In this document: positions 8,375-18,235 of the stretch, piece after piece
Layout: each line of letters begins with the position of its first letter
Position numbering within the stretch: position 1 is the first letter of the stretch
NCBI RefSeq assembly: GCF_024748695.1
Contig: NZ_CP087176.1
Location: 1,853,501-1,917,500, forward strand
Direction: 5' to 3'
Source: Pseudomonas sp. B21-040
GTDB lineage: Bacteria > Pseudomonadota > Gammaproteobacteria > Pseudomonadales > Pseudomonadaceae
DNA: 64,000 nucleotides
The notes under the pieces: generated by a model
The model's database searches: none
What the model was told of the DNA's origin: nothing
The model's input: only the letters and a program-made list of their open reading frames with translations
Translations under genes and position numbers: made by a program

Positions 8375-9088
8375 ATGCGTGATGAGGCAACAAAAGCGGT
8401 GACAGCCATAGGTCAGGTCCTGCAGGAACAGCTCGACCACGGTCTGTTGGCGCCCGGCAACAAGCTACCGGCCGAGCGCAAGCTCAGTGAGTTGTTCGGG
8501 ACCACGCGGATTACCGTGCGTGAGGCGCTGTTGCAGTTGGAGGCGCAGGGGCAGATTTATCGCGAGGAGCGTCGCGGCTGGTTCGTTTCACCACCGCGCC
8601 TGGCCTATAACCTGATGCAGCGCAGTCACTTTCACGCGATGGTCAGTGCGCAGGGGCGGGTGCCGTCCACCGAGGTGATTTCGGCGCGGTTGCAGCCGGC
8701 GTCAGCGGCGGTGTGCGCCTGGTTGCAATTGCCGGCGCTGTCGAGCGTGATCCAGATTTGCCGCGCGCGACGCATTGATGAGCGGCTGGTGTTGTACGTG
8801 GAGCACTATCTGAACCCGCAGTATTTTCCGGGGATTCTTGAATTTGATTTGAATCAGTCGATCACCGAGTTGTACGCGCGGCATTACGATTTGCACTACG
8901 GGCGGGTGCGTTTCGAAATTGTGCCAACGTCGCTCTCGGCGGATGCGGCCGCCGCGCTACGGGTGTCAGTGGGTAGCCCGGGACTGCGCATCGCCCGGGT
9001 CAACTACGATCAGCATGAGCGGCTGATCGATTGTGACCTGGAGTTTTGGCGCCATGATGCGATTCACGTCGGGGTGGATGTGGTCTGA
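8375..9088 (+). CDS. GntR-family transcriptional regulator with UTRA domain (PhnR-like)
   Basis: DNA-binding regulator of 237 residues. The N-terminal winged helix (about residues 8-75) includes the family words LPAERKLSELFGTTRITVREAL. The C-terminal UTRA ligand-binding domain follows (about residues 90-235). It is divergent from the ABC operon and probably controls it. Resemblance to the PhnR phosphonate regulator group is my impression, not a test. ATG at 8375 is chosen over the adjacent TTG at 8372; an AGG lies at 8364-8366. The 3' end overlaps the convergent channel gene by 25 bases. Confidence 0.88.
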   Translation: MRDEATKAVTAIGQVLQEQLDHGLLAPGNKLPAERKLSELFGTTRITVREALLQLEAQGQIYREERRGWFVSPPRLAYNLMQRSHFHAMVSAQGRVPSTEVISARLQPASAAVCAWLQLPALSSVIQICRARRIDERLVLYVEHYLNPQYFPGILEFDLNQSITELYARHYDLHYGRVRFEIVPTSLSADAAAALRVSVGSPGLRIARVNYDQHERLIDCDLEFWRHDAIHVGVDVV

Positions 9089-11247
9089 TCGTTTTCGGTC
9101 TGCGGTCCGCCGCCAGCGGTCACCACCTGCACGCTCATGCGCGGCATCGCCAGGTCCATCCCTGCGTCGTCCAGATGACGCTTGAGCGACAGGTTGAATG
9201 CCCGTGAAACTTCCCACTGTTTGATCGGCGCGGTTTTGAACCGGGCGCGAAGAATCGCGTTGCCGGACTCGAAGCTTTCAACCCCCTGGAACTCCAGCGG
9301 CGACCAGATGTTGCGCCGTTGCAGCGGGTCGGTGCGCATTTTTTGGCCGACTTCGCGCATCAACTTGATGGCCTCATCGATGTTCATACTGGCGGGCACG
9401 GCCACGCGGAAAATGGCGTAGCCGAATTCTCGGGAGTAGTTCTTGATGCTTTTGATTTCGCTGAACGGAATGGTGTGGACGATGCCGTCGATGTCCCGCA
9501 GGCGCACGGTGCGGATGGTCAACCCTTCGACGGTGCCCAGGTGACCGCCGACGTCCACGTAGTCGTCGATGGCCAAGGAGTCTTCGATGATGATGAACAG
9601 TCCGGTGATCAGGTCTGCCACCAGAGACTGCGCGCCGAAACCGATGGCCAGGCCGATGACACCGGCACCGGCCAGCAATGGCGTGACGTTCATGCCCATG
9701 TTCGCCAGCGCGACGATCAGCGCGACAATGAAAATCGCCACGAACAACACGTTGCGGATCAGCGGCATCATCGTCTGCGCGCGGGCATTGGCCAGGCCTT
9801 TGCGTGAACGGGTGAGCGCGTGGTGCACGGCGGTGTCGCTGAGGATCCAGATCAGCCAGGCGAAAATCAGCGTGCCGGCAAGGCTGAACAGTTTGACGCT
9901 GACCTCATGGCCTTCACCTTCGGTGAACGAGATCAACGACATGCCCCAGACCCGCAGGCCGAGTTCGATGAACGCCAGCCACACCAGCAAGTGGGCGAGG
10001 GTATAGAAGAAGTTTTTCAGCCGTTCCGAATACAGCGCGTGGCGCTTCACACCGCGTTGCGGTTTGAGGGCATGGCGCCGCACCAGCCCGTTGATGACCA
10101 TGCACAACACCAGCAGCACGGTACAGATCAGCGACTGACGCAAGGCGGTGCTGGTGTCGCCGGCCGAGACGAACGTGGCGAACAGCGAGACGCCCACCAG
10201 CACCAGTGCCGGGACATACCAGTAGGTGCCGAGGATCTCGATGGTATCGCTCAGGGCGCGCCGGGTCAGGCGTCGGGACAGCGGCTGATTGCGGATCAAA
10301 TGCGCGATCGGCCGGCGGAACCGCATGATGAACAGCCCGGTGGACAACGCCGCCAGGACGTTGGCGGCCGTCGCGGCCGTGTGGGCCAGATGACTGCCAA
10401 GGCCGGCGACCAGTCTGGGATCGTTCAGCGCTTCACCGAACGCGGCGAAACTGCCGATCAGCCATAACGGCCGGAACGCCTGGTGACGCAGGATGTACAA
10501 GGCGCGGTGGCGGTGCGGGCCGTCGAGCAGGGAGAACGCGATCACGCAGATTGCCGAGAAACAGGTGCCGACCACCAGCGCATAAGCCAGCACCATGGCC
10601 AGGCTTTTGCCCAGCGATGAGGGCAGGGCGTAACTCATGTAGACGGTGATCACCAACGCGATCATCCATGGCCCGAGCTTGCGCAGGGCGAAGCGCAACA
10701 TGTCCAGCGCCTTGGGGTGTTGCGGCAATTCTTCGGTCAGGCCGAAGCGCATCCGCACCCGATGACTGACCCAGATCAGGGCTGCTGCCAACAGGCTCCA
10801 GACCATCAGGATCATGGCGAAGGCGAAGATGATCGGCAGCCATTCGCTGGCGGGAAGCAGCAACGCAGACAGCTCATCGCGAGCCAGGCCAAACTCTTCA
10901 GACCAGCGATTGAGTGGGCTGTCGGCCCCGGAGAATTGTTTTTCAAACGTGGCCAACGTGCCGCCGATCAAGCCCAGTACGCCTTCTTCGGCGGCGGGTT
11001 GGGCTTTTTTGGTGGCGTCGCGCAGCTTCTTCAGGTCCGCGAGCAGCTTGGTGCGCTGCTGATCGTTTTCCAGCGACTTGATGACTTCGTCGAGCGATTG
11101 CCCCAACGGGACTTGCGCCTCTGGCTGGGCTTTCGTCGAACCGCCGAGCAAGCTCGGCAAACCGACCGCCTGGGCAGGTGCCATCGGCAGCAGCACCAAG
11201 AGGCAGGCAAGGAAGAAACACGGCAGGGCGAAAAGACGAGCGAGCAC
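9064..11247 (-). CDS. Large mechanosensitive channel of the MscS family (YbiO-like)
   Basis: Inner-membrane tension-gated channel of 727 residues, close to the length of E. coli YbiO. It has a signal peptide (residues 1-27), a periplasmic, partly helical region (about 50-120) and many membrane helices. The conserved pore helix and beta domain follow (LLAGAGVIGLAIGFGAQ, then DYVDVGGHLGTVEGL). The C-terminal cytoplasmic domain ends in a Thr/Gln-rich tail encoded by the stretch that overlaps the GntR gene. The start is GTG with a GAGG about 12 bases upstream. Likely role: release of solutes at hypo-osmotic shock. Confidence 0.9.
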   Translation of the reverse strand: MLARLFALPCFFLACLLVLLPMAPAQAVGLPSLLGGSTKAQPEAQVPLGQSLDEVIKSLENDQQRTKLLADLKKLRDATKKAQPAAEEGVLGLIGGTLATFEKQFSGADSPLNRWSEEFGLARDELSALLLPASEWLPIIFAFAMILMVWSLLAAALIWVSHRVRMRFGLTEELPQHPKALDMLRFALRKLGPWMIALVITVYMSYALPSSLGKSLAMVLAYALVVGTCFSAICVIAFSLLDGPHRHRALYILRHQAFRPLWLIGSFAAFGEALNDPRLVAGLGSHLAHTAATAANVLAALSTGLFIMRFRRPIAHLIRNQPLSRRLTRRALSDTIEILGTYWYVPALVLVGVSLFATFVSAGDTSTALRQSLICTVLLVLCMVINGLVRRHALKPQRGVKRHALYSERLKNFFYTLAHLLVWLAFIELGLRVWGMSLISFTEGEGHEVSVKLFSLAGTLIFAWLIWILSDTAVHHALTRSRKGLANARAQTMMPLIRNVLFVAIFIVALIVALANMGMNVTPLLAGAGVIGLAIGFGAQSLVADLITGLFIIIEDSLAIDDYVDVGGHLGTVEGLTIRTVRLRDIDGIVHTIPFSEIKSIKNYSREFGYAIFRVAVPASMNIDEAIKLMREVGQKMRTDPLQRRNIWSPLEFQGVESFESGNAILRARFKTAPIKQWEVSRAFNLSLKRHLDDAGMDLAMPRMSVQVVTAGGGPQTENDQTTSTPT

Positions 11248-11323
11248 TAGGCGGTCAACCTCGGGATGAACGGATTGGCCGAGTGTACGAGCCCGTCTAA
11301 ATCAATGCGAGCCAGGGGAGGAT

Positions 11324-11500
11324 TTATTCGTTGAGTTTGGCGAGGATTTTAATTACCACGGTGGCGAGGATCGTCATCATGCCGATCCACATGGCAAACA
11401 CGCCGGCGTTTTTGTCACGAAAGTTGAAGCCGAGGGCCAGCAGGATCATCCCGGCGAGGATCGGGATCAGCATGGCGTGAAACGAAGACAACGAGATCAT
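11324..11500 (-). CDS. 58-residue membrane protein
   Basis: Short gene starting MISLSSFHAM and ending KILAKLNE. Two hydrophobic segments (about residues 9-24 and 34-52) flank a short charged loop (NFRDKN), so a two-helix inner-membrane hairpin is likely. It lies upstream of the MscS-type channel gene on the same strand, 76 bases before the channel start. I do not recognise a characterised family. Confidence 0.6.
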   Translation of the reverse strand: MISLSSFHAMLIPILAGMILLALGFNFRDKNAGVFAMWIGMMTILATVVIKILAKLNE

Positions 11501-11595
11501 GGAGACAGCCTTGTCAGGAGGGATAATTTAAGTCTAGGTGGCTTTTGGGTGACCGAGGGTGATGTGTATCAGAAATGAGCCGGTCTGAGCAGAGC

Positions 11596-11649
11596 GCTCG
11601 CTCCCACATGATTCGTATCAACCTGTGGGAGCGAGCCTGCTCGCGAAGC
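11596..11649. repeat. REP-like inverted repeat, family A
   Basis: GCTCGCTCCCACA (11596-11608) opposes CCTGTGGGAGCGAGC (11622-11636). It sits next to the apeB stop codon. Confidence 0.75.
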
Positions 11650-11659
11650 CTTTCAGCGG

Positions 11660-12949
11660 CTACGGCAATTCCTGGCAGGCATAGAACGCGCTCAGGACTT
11701 TGACCAGATGCGCCAGATCGTGGCTGCCGCACAGTTCGCGGATCGAGTGCATGGCGAACGTCGGCAGGCCGATGTCGACAGTGCGCACGCCCAGGTGGCT
11801 TGCGGTGATCGGGCCGATGGTCGAGCCACAGCCCATGTCGCTGCGCACCACAAAGCTTTGCACCGGTACTTCTTCGGCCATGCACAGGTGGCGGAAGAAG
11901 CCGGCGGTTTCGCTGTTGGTAGCGTAGCGCTGGTTGCTGTTGACCTTGATCACCGGGCCGGCGTTGAGTTTCGGGCCGTGGTTGGCGTCGTGCTTATCGG
12001 CGTAGTTCGGGTGCACGCCGTGGGCATTGTCCGCCGACACCAGCAGGGATTTCTGGATGGTGCGTACGAACTCGTCACCTTCAGGCAACAGGCGACGCAA
12101 CGTCTGCTCGAGCATCGGGCCATCGGCGCCGCAGGCCGAGCAGGAACCGACTTCTTCGTGATCGTTGCAGACCAGCACACAGGTTTCGTCCGTTTCGGCG
12201 GTCAGCAAAGCTTGCAGGCCGGCGTAGCACGACAGCAGGTTATCCAGGCGCGCCCCGGCGATGAAGTCACCATGCAGACCGATGACCGCAGCGCTTTGGG
12301 TGTCGTAGAAACTCAACTCGTAGTCAAGAACGACATCGGCGTTCAAACCATGCTCGAGCGCCAACTGATTGGTCAGTACGGCGCGGAAGTCCACGCGCTC
12401 GTCACCGGCGAATTGCGCAAGGATCGGCGGCAGTTCGGTTTGCGCGTTGATCGCCCAGCCCATGTTGGCTTCACGGTTGAGGTGAATGGCCAGATTGGGG
12501 ATGGTGGCGATGGGCGCCTTGAAATCGATCAACTGGCTTTCGACCTTGCCATCACGGCGGAAGGTCACGCGGCCGGCAAGGGACAGGTCACGGTCGAACC
12601 ACGGCGCCAGCAACGCACCGCCATAGACTTCGACGCCCAATTGCCAGAAACCCTGGCGTTGCAGCTCCGGCTGGGGCTTGACCCGCAGGCATGGGCTGTC
12701 GGTGTGCGCGCCCACCAGGCGAATACCGCCATGCAGTGGCGAATGACGGCCCATCTTGAACGCGACAATCGAGGAGTCGTTACGGGTGACGTAGTAGCGA
12801 CCGTTGGCTTCGGTGGTCCATGGCTCGCGTTCGTCGAGGCGTTGATAGCCCGCCGCTTCCAGCCGTTGAACAAGGCTGGCGGTGGCATGGAACGGGGTAG
12901 GGGAGGCCTTGAGGAAGTCGATCAGGCCTTGGTTCAACTCTTCGCGCAT
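11660..12949 (-). CDS. apeB: M18 family aminopeptidase ApeB
   Basis: Cytoplasmic zinc aminopeptidase of 429 residues, matching the family length. Metal-binding segments are [14 protein letters not shown] (His and Asp), CNDHEEVGS (Glu pair) and FAMHSIRE (His). It releases N-terminal residues, acidic ones being typical for M18. Start 12949 has a GGAG site about 8 bases upstream; the longer open frame begins in an intergenic repeat and is not used. It is flanked by family A repeats on both sides. Confidence 0.94.
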   Translation of the reverse strand: MREELNQGLIDFLKASPTPFHATASLVQRLEAAGYQRLDEREPWTTEANGRYYVTRNDSSIVAFKMGRHSPLHGGIRLVGAHTDSPCLRVKPQPELQRQGFWQLGVEVYGGALLAPWFDRDLSLAGRVTFRRDGKVESQLIDFKAPIATIPNLAIHLNREANMGWAINAQTELPPILAQFAGDERVDFRAVLTNQLALEHGLNADVVLDYELSFYDTQSAAVIGLHGDFIAGARLDNLLSCYAGLQALLTAETDETCVLVCNDHEEVGSCSACGADGPMLEQTLRRLLPEGDEFVRTIQKSLLVSADNAHGVHPNYADKHDANHGPKLNAGPVIKVNSNQRYATNSETAGFFRHLCMAEEVPVQSFVVRSDMGCGSTIGPITASHLGVRTVDIGLPTFAMHSIRELCGSHDLAHLVKVLSAFYACQELP

Positions 12950-13029
12950 AAGAAGCTCCAGACAGCAGTGGCGCCAGTTTAACGTATTGGTCAGAGAATT
13001 GGCGGTGGGCTGCGGGTGTGGAAAATCAC

Positions 13030-13123
13030 TTGTAGGAGCCGAACTTGCTCGCGAAGACGATGCCACATTCAACGTGGATGTCGGCTGACAGACCGCTATC
13101 GCGAGCAAGCTCAGCTCCTACAG
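13030..13123. repeat. REP-like inverted repeat, family A
   Basis: Arms TTGTAGGAGCC (13030 onward) and AGCTCCTACAG (ending 13123), with an AACATTCAACG-like inner segment, lie between apeB and rluA. Confidence 0.78.
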
Positions 13124-13138
13124 ATTAATCATCGGCTG

Positions 13139-13774
13139 TCAGAACGGTGCCGGGCACTCGAAGCGCAAACGTTCGCCGGTTTGCGGATGAGTAAAGCTCA
13201 GCATGCTGGCGTGCAGGCACAGGCGCGGCCAGGCGGCCAGGGCTTGCTCATGGGCGTAGAGCCCGTCACCCAACAGCGGGTGGCCAATGGAAAGCATGTG
13301 CACGCGCAGTTGGTGCGAGCGGCCGGTGATCGGCGTCAGTTCGACGCGGCACCAGTCGCCGCAGCGCTCCAGCACACGCCAGAATGTCAGGGCGTTTTTA
13401 CCGAATTCGTGGTCGACCACATGACGAGGCTTGGTCGGCGGATCGTAGCGCAGTGGCAAGTCGATGCTGCCGCTGTCCAGTTCCGGTTGACCCCAGCACA
13501 GGGCGGTGTAGGCCTTTTCGGTTTCGCGATCGTGAAATTGCCGAGACAACTCGCGATGGGTGTCCGGGTCACGGGCCAGCAGAATGATGCCGGAGGTTTC
13601 CCAGTCCAGACGATGGACGATTCGCGCTTCCGGGTAGCCGTTTTCCTGCAGGCGGGTAATCAGGCAGTCCTTGTTGTCATCGGCCCGGCCGGGCACGGAG
13701 AGCAACAGGGTCGGTTTGTTCACCACCAGTACGGCGGCGTCCTGATGGATGATGTGAACGTTGGACAACGGCAT
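13139..13774 (-). CDS. rluA: RluA-family pseudouridine synthase
   Basis: RNA pseudouridine synthase of 211 residues. The catalytic motif HRLDWETSG carries the essential Asp (near residue 56), and the family segments GRSHQLRVHM and LHASMLSF are present. There is no S4 domain and the length is short, as in RluA, which modifies 23S rRNA U746 and tRNA U32. Assignment to RluA rather than another short paralogue is by length and by its place next to apeB and minCDE. Confidence 0.85.
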   Translation of the reverse strand: MPLSNVHIIHQDAAVLVVNKPTLLLSVPGRADDNKDCLITRLQENGYPEARIVHRLDWETSGIILLARDPDTHRELSRQFHDRETEKAYTALCWGQPELDSGSIDLPLRYDPPTKPRHVVDHEFGKNALTFWRVLERCGDWCRVELTPITGRSHQLRVHMLSIGHPLLGDGLYAHEQALAAWPRLCLHASMLSFTHPQTGERLRFECPAPF

Positions 13775-13821
13775 TAAAACAGCCTCGTAACAAACGCCAA
13801 CGGCGGCTCAGAACCTCGCAC

Positions 13822-13917
13822 CCTGTAGGAGCCGAGCTTGCTCGCGATAGCGGTGGTTCATTCAACATCGTCGTTGAATGTAAAACCGTCATCGCGAGCA
13901 AGCTCGGCTCCTACAGG
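13822..13917. repeat. REP-like inverted repeat, family A
   Basis: Near-perfect arms, CCTGTAGGAGCCGAGCTTGC and its complement, enclose a second small stem (TTCAACATCG/TCGTTGAA). This is one of the best-conserved copies in the window; the 41675-41770 copy is closely similar. Confidence 0.85.
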
Positions 13918-13955
13918 GGCGCAAGCCTGAGCCGCCGTGGCTACCGCTGGATCGA

Positions 13956-14210
13956 TTAACGATCCGGCAGGGTGATGTTGAGTTCCAGAATCGAGCAACT
14001 GCCCTGGTTTTCCAGAGCGACGTGCACGTCATCGGACCCGATGTTGACGTACTTGCGGATCACTTCGACCAATTCCTTCTGCAAGGCTGGCAGGTAGTCC
14101 GGGGTACTGCGCTGGCCGCGTTCATGCGCCACGATAATCTGTAGACGCTCTTTCGCTACCGATGCGGTACTTGGCTTCTTGTTGGCACGAAAGAAGTCAA
14201 AAATGTTCAT
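13956..14210 (-). CDS. minE: Cell division topological specificity factor MinE
   Basis: 84-residue MinE. The N-terminal MinD-interacting segment begins [12 protein letters not shown], and the C-terminal topological domain includes RKYVNIG and a final ITLP. It stimulates MinD ATPase and drives pole-to-pole oscillation that keeps the Z ring at midcell. The start codon shares one base with the minD stop (TAATG). The ribosome-binding site GGAGG lies inside the end of minD, so translation is coupled. Confidence 0.97.
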   Translation of the reverse strand: MNIFDFFRANKKPSTASVAKERLQIIVAHERGQRSTPDYLPALQKELVEVIRKYVNIGSDDVHVALENQGSCSILELNITLPDR

Positions 14211-15022
14211 TACCTACCTCCAAACAGGCGCTCGAAGAATCCCTTCTTCGTTACATCGAGAAAACGATGTTCCTTTTCTTTGCCCAAGAGGCGATCAACC
14301 GTGTCGCTGTAGGCCTGACCTGCATCGCTCTGGTCGTCAAGAATCACTGGCACGCCCTGGTTGGAAGCCTTGAGCACCGCCTGGGATTCCGGAATCACGC
14401 CGAGCAATTTGATCGAAAGGATTTCCTTGACGTCTTCGACGCTGAGCATTTCGCCTTTTTCGACACGTTCCGGGTGGTAGCGGGTAATCAGCAGGTGTTC
14501 CTTGATCTGCTCTTCACCACGTTCGGCACGACGGGACTTGCTGGCCAGCAGGCCGAGCATGCGGTCCGAGTCACGTACCGAGGACACTTCCGGGTTGGTC
14601 ACGACAATCGCTTCATCAGCGAAATACATGGCCAGGTGGGCGCCTTTCTCGATGCCCGCCGGAGAGTCGCAGACCACGAATTCGAAGTCTTCTTTCAACG
14701 CCATCAGGACTTTTTCCACGCCTTCAGTGGTCAGCGCGTCTTTGTCCCGAGTCTGGCTGGCGGCCAGTACGTAAAGGTTTTCCAGGCGTTTGTCTTTGAT
14801 CAGCGCCTGTTGCAGGTTGGCTTCGCCATTGACCACGTTGACGAAGTCATACACGACGCGACGTTCGCAACCCATGATCAGGTCGAGGTTACGCAGGCCG
14901 ACGTCGAAGTCGACGATAACTGTTTTGTGACCACGCAGAGCGAGGCCGGTACCGATAGCGGCGCTGGTGGTGGTCTTACCCACACCACCCTTGCCGGATG
15001 TAACCACGAGAATCTTGGCCAA
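14210..15022 (-). CDS. minD: Septum site-determining ATPase MinD
   Basis: Membrane-associated ATPase of 270 residues. The deviant Walker A motif is [10 protein letters not shown], switch segments are [10 protein letters not shown] and CDSPAGIE, and a C-terminal amphipathic membrane-targeting helix ends [10 protein letters not shown]. It recruits MinC to the membrane and is removed by MinE. It is followed directly by minE and preceded by minC across 201 bases. That gap contains a 7-bp hairpin (GTTTACC/GGTAAAC at 15126-15142). Confidence 0.97.
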   Translation of the reverse strand: MAKILVVTSGKGGVGKTTTSAAIGTGLALRGHKTVIVDFDVGLRNLDLIMGCERRVVYDFVNVVNGEANLQQALIKDKRLENLYVLAASQTRDKDALTTEGVEKVLMALKEDFEFVVCDSPAGIEKGAHLAMYFADEAIVVTNPEVSSVRDSDRMLGLLASKSRRAERGEEQIKEHLLITRYHPERVEKGEMLSVEDVKEILSIKLLGVIPESQAVLKASNQGVPVILDDQSDAGQAYSDTVDRLLGKEKEHRFLDVTKKGFFERLFGGR

Positions 15023-15223
15023 GGTGTTTCACCCCTAAGGAAAAAGGACTTTTAGCCCCTGAAAAACATCTCTTGAAAAACTACTGCAGTCGGACAGCCT
15101 TGGCTGGAATACGGTCCTGGGCGGGGTTTACCTCCGGTAAACACTGCCTTTGGCCGTTTTCCTACTTCGTTTGAGCCGTTTTCGCTACGTTTTAGAGATG
15201 CTTGGAAAATGCGGCAGTATCCG

Positions 15224-15961
15224 TTAAAGCCGAATGATGTTCAACACGTCGCCGGACAGGCTGACCTGTACGCCCGCACCCCACAAGGGATCTCGACGCA
15301 GATCCTCGGAAACCTTGTAGTGGCCTGCGATGGACACCAGTTCAGCGCTCATTTGCTGACAAAAAATCCTGGCTTTCGTGTCACCTTTGACGCCGGCCAA
15401 TACCCGGCCGCGCATAGGGCCGTATACATGGATGTTCCCATCGGCGAGAAGTTCCGCACCCGGGCTGACCGAGGAAATCACCACCAGATCGCAGCCTTGT
15501 GCATAAATCTGCTGACCGCCGCGTACGGGCGAAGTGATGATTTTCGTCGGTTTGATAGTCGATTCCGGTGGTTTTTCCGGTTTTTTCTTCACCTGGCCTT
15601 CGAGCGGATCAAGCGGGCGCTCACGGGCACCGGACGGCGGCAGCACCGGCAGATCGACCGCAATGGCGGCAGCGATGTCTTCGATGCGGCTGGCGCGGAT
15701 GGCCAGGGTACGCAGGCCGTGTTGACGGCAGACACGCATCAGGGCCGGCAAGTCCACCGCGCCTTCGCTGGCCGGGAGCTTGTCCAGGGCCAGCACCAGC
15801 GGGGCGTTGCTGAAAAAGTTGGGTGCCTGTGCGACCTTGGCGGCCAGTTGCCGATCAAGGTTCTCGAGGTCGTTGCGGGCCAGTTCCAGCACCGTAATGG
15901 CAAGCATGCTGCCCTTCAACTGGAACACGGGATCCTGGTCTTGCAGTTCGGTTTGGCTCAT
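15224..15961 (-). CDS. minC: Septum site-determining protein MinC
   Basis: FtsZ assembly inhibitor of 245 residues. The N-terminal inhibitory domain (about 1-105) is joined by a proline-rich linker (KKPEKPPES) to a C-terminal beta-helical dimerisation and MinD-binding domain with [10 protein letters not shown] and RGRVLAG. The start at 15961 (MSQTELQDQ) matches the usual Pseudomonas N terminus; upstream in-frame starts at 15970 and 15985 add only a few residues. It is the first gene of the min cluster on this strand. Confidence 0.96.
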   Translation of the reverse strand: MSQTELQDQDPVFQLKGSMLAITVLELARNDLENLDRQLAAKVAQAPNFFSNAPLVLALDKLPASEGAVDLPALMRVCRQHGLRTLAIRASRIEDIAAAIAVDLPVLPPSGARERPLDPLEGQVKKKPEKPPESTIKPTKIITSPVRGGQQIYAQGCDLVVISSVSPGAELLADGNIHVYGPMRGRVLAGVKGDTKARIFCQQMSAELVSIAGHYKVSEDLRRDPLWGAGVQVSLSGDVLNIIRL

Positions 15962-16079
15962 GGTCGGCATACAACGGCTTGTCACTAAAAGTGCCGAGAC
16001 TTATAACGAGAACGCCCGCAAGCCGCAAGCCGGGTCGAACGATGTAGAATGCCCGGCCATTGTCTTTCCGGAACCTTTA

Positions 16080-17012
16080 ATGGATCGCCCGCGTTTTCGA
16101 ACAGCATTTCTTTCTCCGCGTTTCTGGCCGCTGTGGTGTGGCTTGGGGCTGTTGTGGCTGGTTGTGCAGTTGCCGTATCCGGCGTTGCTGTTTATCGGTC
16201 GCCTCTTGGGGGCCGTGATGTATCGCCTGGCCGGCGACCGACGGCGCATTGCCAAACGCAATCTCGAACTGTGTTTCCCTGAAAAATCGCCCGCCGAGCG
16301 CAAGCGGCTGCTCAAGGAAAACTTTGCCTCCACCGGTATCGCCTTCTTTGAAATGGCGATGAGTTGGTGGTGGTCGCGTCAGCGTCTGGCCAAACTGGCC
16401 CATGTCGAAGGGCTGGAGCACCTGAAAAAGGCTCAGCTCGAGGGCAAGGGCGTGATCCTGATGGCGGTGCATTTCACCACGCTGGAAATCGGCGCGGCGC
16501 TGTTGGGGCAGCAGCACACCATCGACGGCATGTACCGCGAACACAAAAATCCGTTGTTCGACTATATCCAGCGCCGTGGTCGCGAGCGGCACAACCTCGA
16601 TTCGCTGGCGGTAGAGCGCGACGATGTGCGCGGCATGCTCAAATTGCTGCGCGCGGGCAGGGCGATCTGGTACGCACCGGATCAGGATTACGGCGCCAAA
16701 CAAAGTATTTTCGTTCCGCTGTTCGGCATTCAGGCCGCAACGGTCACCGCCACCAGCAAGTTTGCCCGGTTGGGCAAGGCGTTGGTGGTGCCGTTCACTC
16801 AGGAGCGCCTGGCGGACGGTAGCGGCTATCGACTGGTGATTCATGCGCCACTTGAAGGGTTCCCCGGCGAAACCGAAGAGGCCGATTGCATCCGCATCAA
16901 TCAGTGGGTCGAAGGCGCCTTGCGCGAATGCCCGGAGCAATACCTCTGGGCTCACCGCCGCTTCAAGAGCCGTCCACCGGGCGAGCCGAAGCTGTACAAA
17001 AAACGCGGTTGA
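16080..17012 (+). CDS. lpxL: Lipid A biosynthesis lauroyl acyltransferase (HtrB/LpxL)
   Basis: Inner-membrane late acyltransferase of lipid A synthesis, 310 residues. An N-terminal membrane anchor (about residues 15-40) is followed by the HX4E catalytic motif (AVHFTTLE) and the later conserved YAPDQDYG. It transfers a lauroyl chain to lipid IVA-Kdo. It is divergent from minC with about 118 bases between, including a TAGAAT -10-like word. An open frame extending into minC upstream is not coding. Confidence 0.92.
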   Translation: MDRPRFRTAFLSPRFWPLWCGLGLLWLVVQLPYPALLFIGRLLGAVMYRLAGDRRRIAKRNLELCFPEKSPAERKRLLKENFASTGIAFFEMAMSWWWSRQRLAKLAHVEGLEHLKKAQLEGKGVILMAVHFTTLEIGAALLGQQHTIDGMYREHKNPLFDYIQRRGRERHNLDSLAVERDDVRGMLKLLRAGRAIWYAPDQDYGAKQSIFVPLFGIQAATVTATSKFARLGKALVVPFTQERLADGSGYRLVIHAPLEGFPGETEEADCIRINQWVEGALRECPEQYLWAHRRFKSRPPGEPKLYKKRG

Positions 17013-17047
17013 GTGACCGATCCCTTTAAGCGCCATGGAGTGTTGCG

Positions 17048-18220
17048 ATGAGTCCTGCTGAACCGGTTACAGGGTTGATTCTTTCCGGCGGTGGGGCTCG
17101 GGCGGCGTATCAAGTGGGGGTGTTGGCGGCGATTGCCGAGCTATTGCCGGTGGGCGCAAGCAACCCGTTTCCGGTGATCGTCGGCACCTCGGCCGGGGCG
17201 ATCAACGCGGTCAGCCTGGCCAGCGGGGCGATGGATTTTCGCGGCGCGATCGAAAAACTGACGGCGTTCTGGCAGGGCTTTCGCAGCCATCTGGTGCTGC
17301 GCAGCGATTGGCCCGGCGTGATCAGCCAGGCCAGTCGCTTTGTCAGTCACAGCCTGTTGGGCATCGGCGCTCAGGTGCCGGTGGCATTGCTGAACAGTTC
17401 GCCACTGCGCGGTTTGCTCAATGACAAACTGAACATGGCCGGCATCGCCGAAGCGATTGCGCAAAAGCAATTGCAGGCGGTGGCGGTGACTGCGTTTGGC
17501 TATGAGTCCGGTCAGGCCGTCACCTTCTATCAGGGCGGCGGCACCATCGATTCGTGGTTGCGTCATCGGCGCATCGGCGTTCCGACTGCATTGAGTGTCG
17601 AGCATTTGCTGGCCAGCTCCGCCATTCCGCTGTTGTTCGCCCCGGTGAAAATCGGCGACGAGTACTTCGGCGACGGCGCCGTGCGCCAATCCGCCCCGAT
17701 CAGCCCGGCGCTGCACCTGGGCGCCAGCCGCGTGCTGGTGGTGGGTGTCAGCGGCAACCCGCGTGGCGTCGACCCGCAGCAACCGCTGCAACGCACCTAC
17801 ACCGGGCAACAGCCGACGCTGGCGCAGATCGGCGGGCACATGCTCAACAGTACGTTCATTGATAGCCTGGAAAGCGACATCGAGCTGTTGCAGCGTCTGA
17901 ATCAGTTCAGTCACTTGATGCCCGATGGTACGCCGACCCGTGCGCTGGGCGTGGCGCCGGTAGACGTGCTGGTGATTTCGCCGAGTCAGCCGATCGACGA
18001 GATTGCGGCGCGGCATCGGCAGGAATTACCGGCAGCGTTGCGCCTGTTTCTGCGTGGGCCTGGGGCTACGAAGACGAGCGGGGCGGGGGTGTTGAGCTAT
18101 TTGCTGTTCGAGGCGGGGTATTGCAGCGAATTGATTGAGCTGGGGCGACGCGATGCGTTGGCCAAGCGTGGGGAGCTTTGCCGGTTTCTGGGATTGGTGG
18201 AGTCTGTGGTCCCGGCTTGA
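17048..18220 (+). CDS. Patatin-like phospholipase
   Basis: Predicted phospholipase/acyl hydrolase of 390 residues. The oxyanion loop is LSGGGARAAYQVG (residues 12-24), the nucleophile elbow is VGTSAGAIN, and the catalytic Asp lies in GDGAVRQ. These form the Ser-Asp dyad of patatins. No signal peptide is evident, so it is probably cytoplasmic or membrane-associated. It starts 35 bases after lpxL on the same strand and may share its transcript, which hints at a link to membrane lipid turnover (inference). Confidence 0.88.
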   Translation: MSPAEPVTGLILSGGGARAAYQVGVLAAIAELLPVGASNPFPVIVGTSAGAINAVSLASGAMDFRGAIEKLTAFWQGFRSHLVLRSDWPGVISQASRFVSHSLLGIGAQVPVALLNSSPLRGLLNDKLNMAGIAEAIAQKQLQAVAVTAFGYESGQAVTFYQGGGTIDSWLRHRRIGVPTALSVEHLLASSAIPLLFAPVKIGDEYFGDGAVRQSAPISPALHLGASRVLVVGVSGNPRGVDPQQPLQRTYTGQQPTLAQIGGHMLNSTFIDSLESDIELLQRLNQFSHLMPDGTPTRALGVAPVDVLVISPSQPIDEIAARHRQELPAALRLFLRGPGATKTSGAGVLSYLLFEAGYCSELIELGRRDALAKRGELCRFLGLVESVVPA

Positions 18221-18235
18221 GACTTGTGGTGCGGC

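Noticed and set aside
11708..12982. 424-codon plus-strand frame opposite apeB
   Set aside because: Codon-composition shadow of apeB; its translation shows no domain and apeB has all M18 metal motifs.
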